Part shown: positions 6,791 through 7,884 of the stretch, piece by piece
Numbering within the stretch: the stretch's first letter is position 1
Layout: every line of letters starts with the position of its first letter
Source: Cryomorphaceae bacterium
GTDB taxonomy: Bacteria > Bacteroidota > Bacteroidia > Flavobacteriales > BACL11
Length of the DNA stretch: 7,884 bases
Assembly: GCA_014384505.1 (NCBI GenBank)
Contig: JACNFT010000109.1
Span: 1 to 7,884, forward strand
Direction: 5' to 3'
Program-made: the position numbers and the translations under genes
Notes under the pieces: model-generated
Told to the model about the DNA's origin: nothing
The model's database searches: none
The model's input: only the letters and a program-made list of their open reading frames with translations

Positions 6791-6809
6791 GTCAAATAGA
6801 GTATATTTG
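6777..6809 (+). promoter_or_regulatory. Bacteroidota-type promoter for the Ig-like lipoprotein gene
   Basis: TATATTTG at 6802-6809 is an exact TAnnTTTG match. TTG at 6777-6779 lies 22 nt upstream, within the flavobacterial range; another TTG at 6783-6785 gives a 16-nt spacer. The ATG is only 6 nt beyond the -7 box, so the transcript would be nearly leaderless if it starts here. The -33 part lies within the last codons of comF. Confidence 0.45.
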
Positions 6810-6815
6810 CCAGTA

Positions 6816-7884
6816 ATGAAATCCATTTATTCAATATTTATTTACCTACTATTATTAAGTAGTTGTGCGAATATAGTTGCTCCAACAGGAGGAGAAAAAG
6901 ATACTGATTCACCTGAAATGCTAAATAAAAAAATAGTAGTAAAGGAAGGGATTACAAACATTGATTTTACATTTAACGAATACATTCAGCTTAATAAATG
7001 GGAAGAATATTTTTATATTTCTCCCCCTATTGAAAAAAGAATTCAAAAGAAAATCAAAGGGAAAATGTTAACGTTAACTATTGAGGATACATTAGCTAAG
7101 AGTACGACCTACAATATTGCTTTAAGTAATTGCATAAAAGATAATAATGAAGGAAATATTCTAGATACTCTCAATTTTATTTTCTCAACTTCTGATAAAA
7201 TTGATAGCCTTACTTTAAGCGGAAAATTGCAAGATGCATATACTTTAAATGCAGTTGAAAATGCATGGATTATGCTTTTTGTGAACAACAGAGTTGATAG
7301 TATTATCTTTAAAGAAAAACCTAATTATATTGCTAAAACAAATAAAAATGGAGATTTCCATTTTCCAAATTTGAATAGTAAAAATTATACGATTGTATCG
7401 TTAACAGATTTTGACTTCATCTACAATGAAGAAGAAAAAATTGCCTTTTTAAACACTGAGGTTAATGCCGAAAGAGATAGTTTCATTTCCTTATTATCCT
7501 TTGATCCTATTATTGTAATTGATAGCATAATAATGGACAGCACAATAATTGAGGTTGATAGTATAGTGACTGACTCCTTAGTAATTATGGAAGTACAATA
7601 TGGAAATCTTACTATTATTAGCGCAGAAAATAAGCAATGTATATTCCAATTGTTTCAGAATAACAAAGTAATTAGTGAGTTTACCTTTGCTGAACAACCT
7701 TTTCTACTGAATGATATTACACCTGGGAAATATCAGATAAAATATATTGCTGACAGCAACAGAGATGGGAAGTGGACAACAGGTAGTTGGGAGAAAAGAA
7801 CTCAAGCTGAACAAGTTATCAATTACCCCTCAGAAATAACAATTCGTTCTAATTGGGATCTGGAATTGGAGTGGGAGTTAAAGT
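6816..7884 (+). CDS. Ig-like domain lipoprotein, 3' end cut by the window
   Basis: The reading frame is open from ATG at 6816 to the right edge (356 residues, no stop). Residues 1-17 are a lipoprotein signal peptide with a hydrophobic core and lipobox LSSC, so Cys17 should be lipidated and the protein envelope-anchored. The mature start, CANIVAPTGGEKDTDSPE, is typical of a Bacteroidota family with an N-terminal bacterial Ig-like (SbsA-type) domain. That domain spans about 37-125, with FTFNEYIQL at 51-59, a TTYNIAL stretch near 97-103 and FIFSTSDKIDSL at 121-132. A second beta-rich domain follows (about 133-225). Then comes a DS-repeat linker (236-254) and a C-terminal segment containing TPGKYQIKYIADSNRDGKWTTG. 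Family members, as I recall, end soon after an IRxNWDxExEW motif like that at 343-353, so only a few codons are probably missing. Function is unknown. Confidence 0.85.
   Translation, partial: MKSIYSIFIYLLLLSSCANIVAPTGGEKDTDSPEMLNKKIVVKEGITNIDFTFNEYIQLNKWEEYFYISPPIEKRIQKKIKGKMLTLTIEDTLAKSTTYNIALSNCIKDNNEGNILDTLNFIFSTSDKIDSLTLSGKLQDAYTLNAVENAWIMLFVNNRVDSIIFKEKPNYIAKTNKNGDFHFPNLNSKNYTIVSLTDFDFIYNEEEKIAFLNTEVNAERDSFISLLSFDPIIVIDSIIMDSTIIEVDSIVTDSLVIMEVQYGNLTIISAENKQCIFQLFQNNKVISEFTFAEQPFLLNDITPGKYQIKYIADSNRDGKWTTGSWEKRTQAEQVINYPSEITIRSNWDLELEWELK

Overview
The window looks like ordinary chromosomal backbone from a low-GC member of the Bacteroidota, most likely the order Flavobacteriales. Four things point there. 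Start codons are preceded by A/T-rich sequence rather than Shine-Dalgarno motifs. Several genes have the Bacteroidota -7 promoter element TAnnTTTG just upstream. An Ig-like lipoprotein of a Bacteroidota-typical family is present. Two small or multipass membrane proteins resemble the flavobacterial DUF6341 and DUF6427 families and sit beside purD. The genus cannot be read from this stretch, and there is no sign of mobile DNA, CRISPR, rRNA or tRNA.

Layout, left to right. The window opens in the last 25 codons of a YebC/PmpR-family gene, followed after 9 bp by purD (glycinamide ribonucleotide synthetase). Overlapping the purD 3' end on the opposite strand is a 58-residue single-helix membrane protein. 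A 51-bp divergent intergenic region separates it from a 310-residue multipass membrane protein (DUF6427-like), followed by purQ (glutaminase subunit of FGAM synthase). A 189-bp structured, AT-rich leader precedes an 863-residue adenosylcobalamin-dependent class II ribonucleotide reductase (nrdJ), which ends at a strong intrinsic terminator. A ComF-family phosphoribosyltransferase-like protein follows. The window closes in an Ig-like domain lipoprotein that is open at the right edge but probably within a few codons of its natural end.

Nucleotide metabolism is the common thread. PurD makes GAR, PurQ feeds ammonia to FGAM synthesis two steps later, and NrdJ turns ribonucleotides into deoxyribonucleotides. 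ComF carries a PRPP-type phosphoribosyltransferase fold. The two uncharacterised membrane proteins lie between purD and purQ, which raises but does not prove a link to purine metabolism. PurQ as a separate protein implies separate PurL and PurS proteins elsewhere in the genome. NrdJ implies that the organism makes or imports vitamin B12.

No gap without a gene exceeds 300 bp; the longest is 3238-3426. I found no convincing new system. The most worthwhile leads are the uncharacterised membrane-protein pair between purD and purQ, and the structured nrdJ leader, which lacks a recognisable cobalamin riboswitch.
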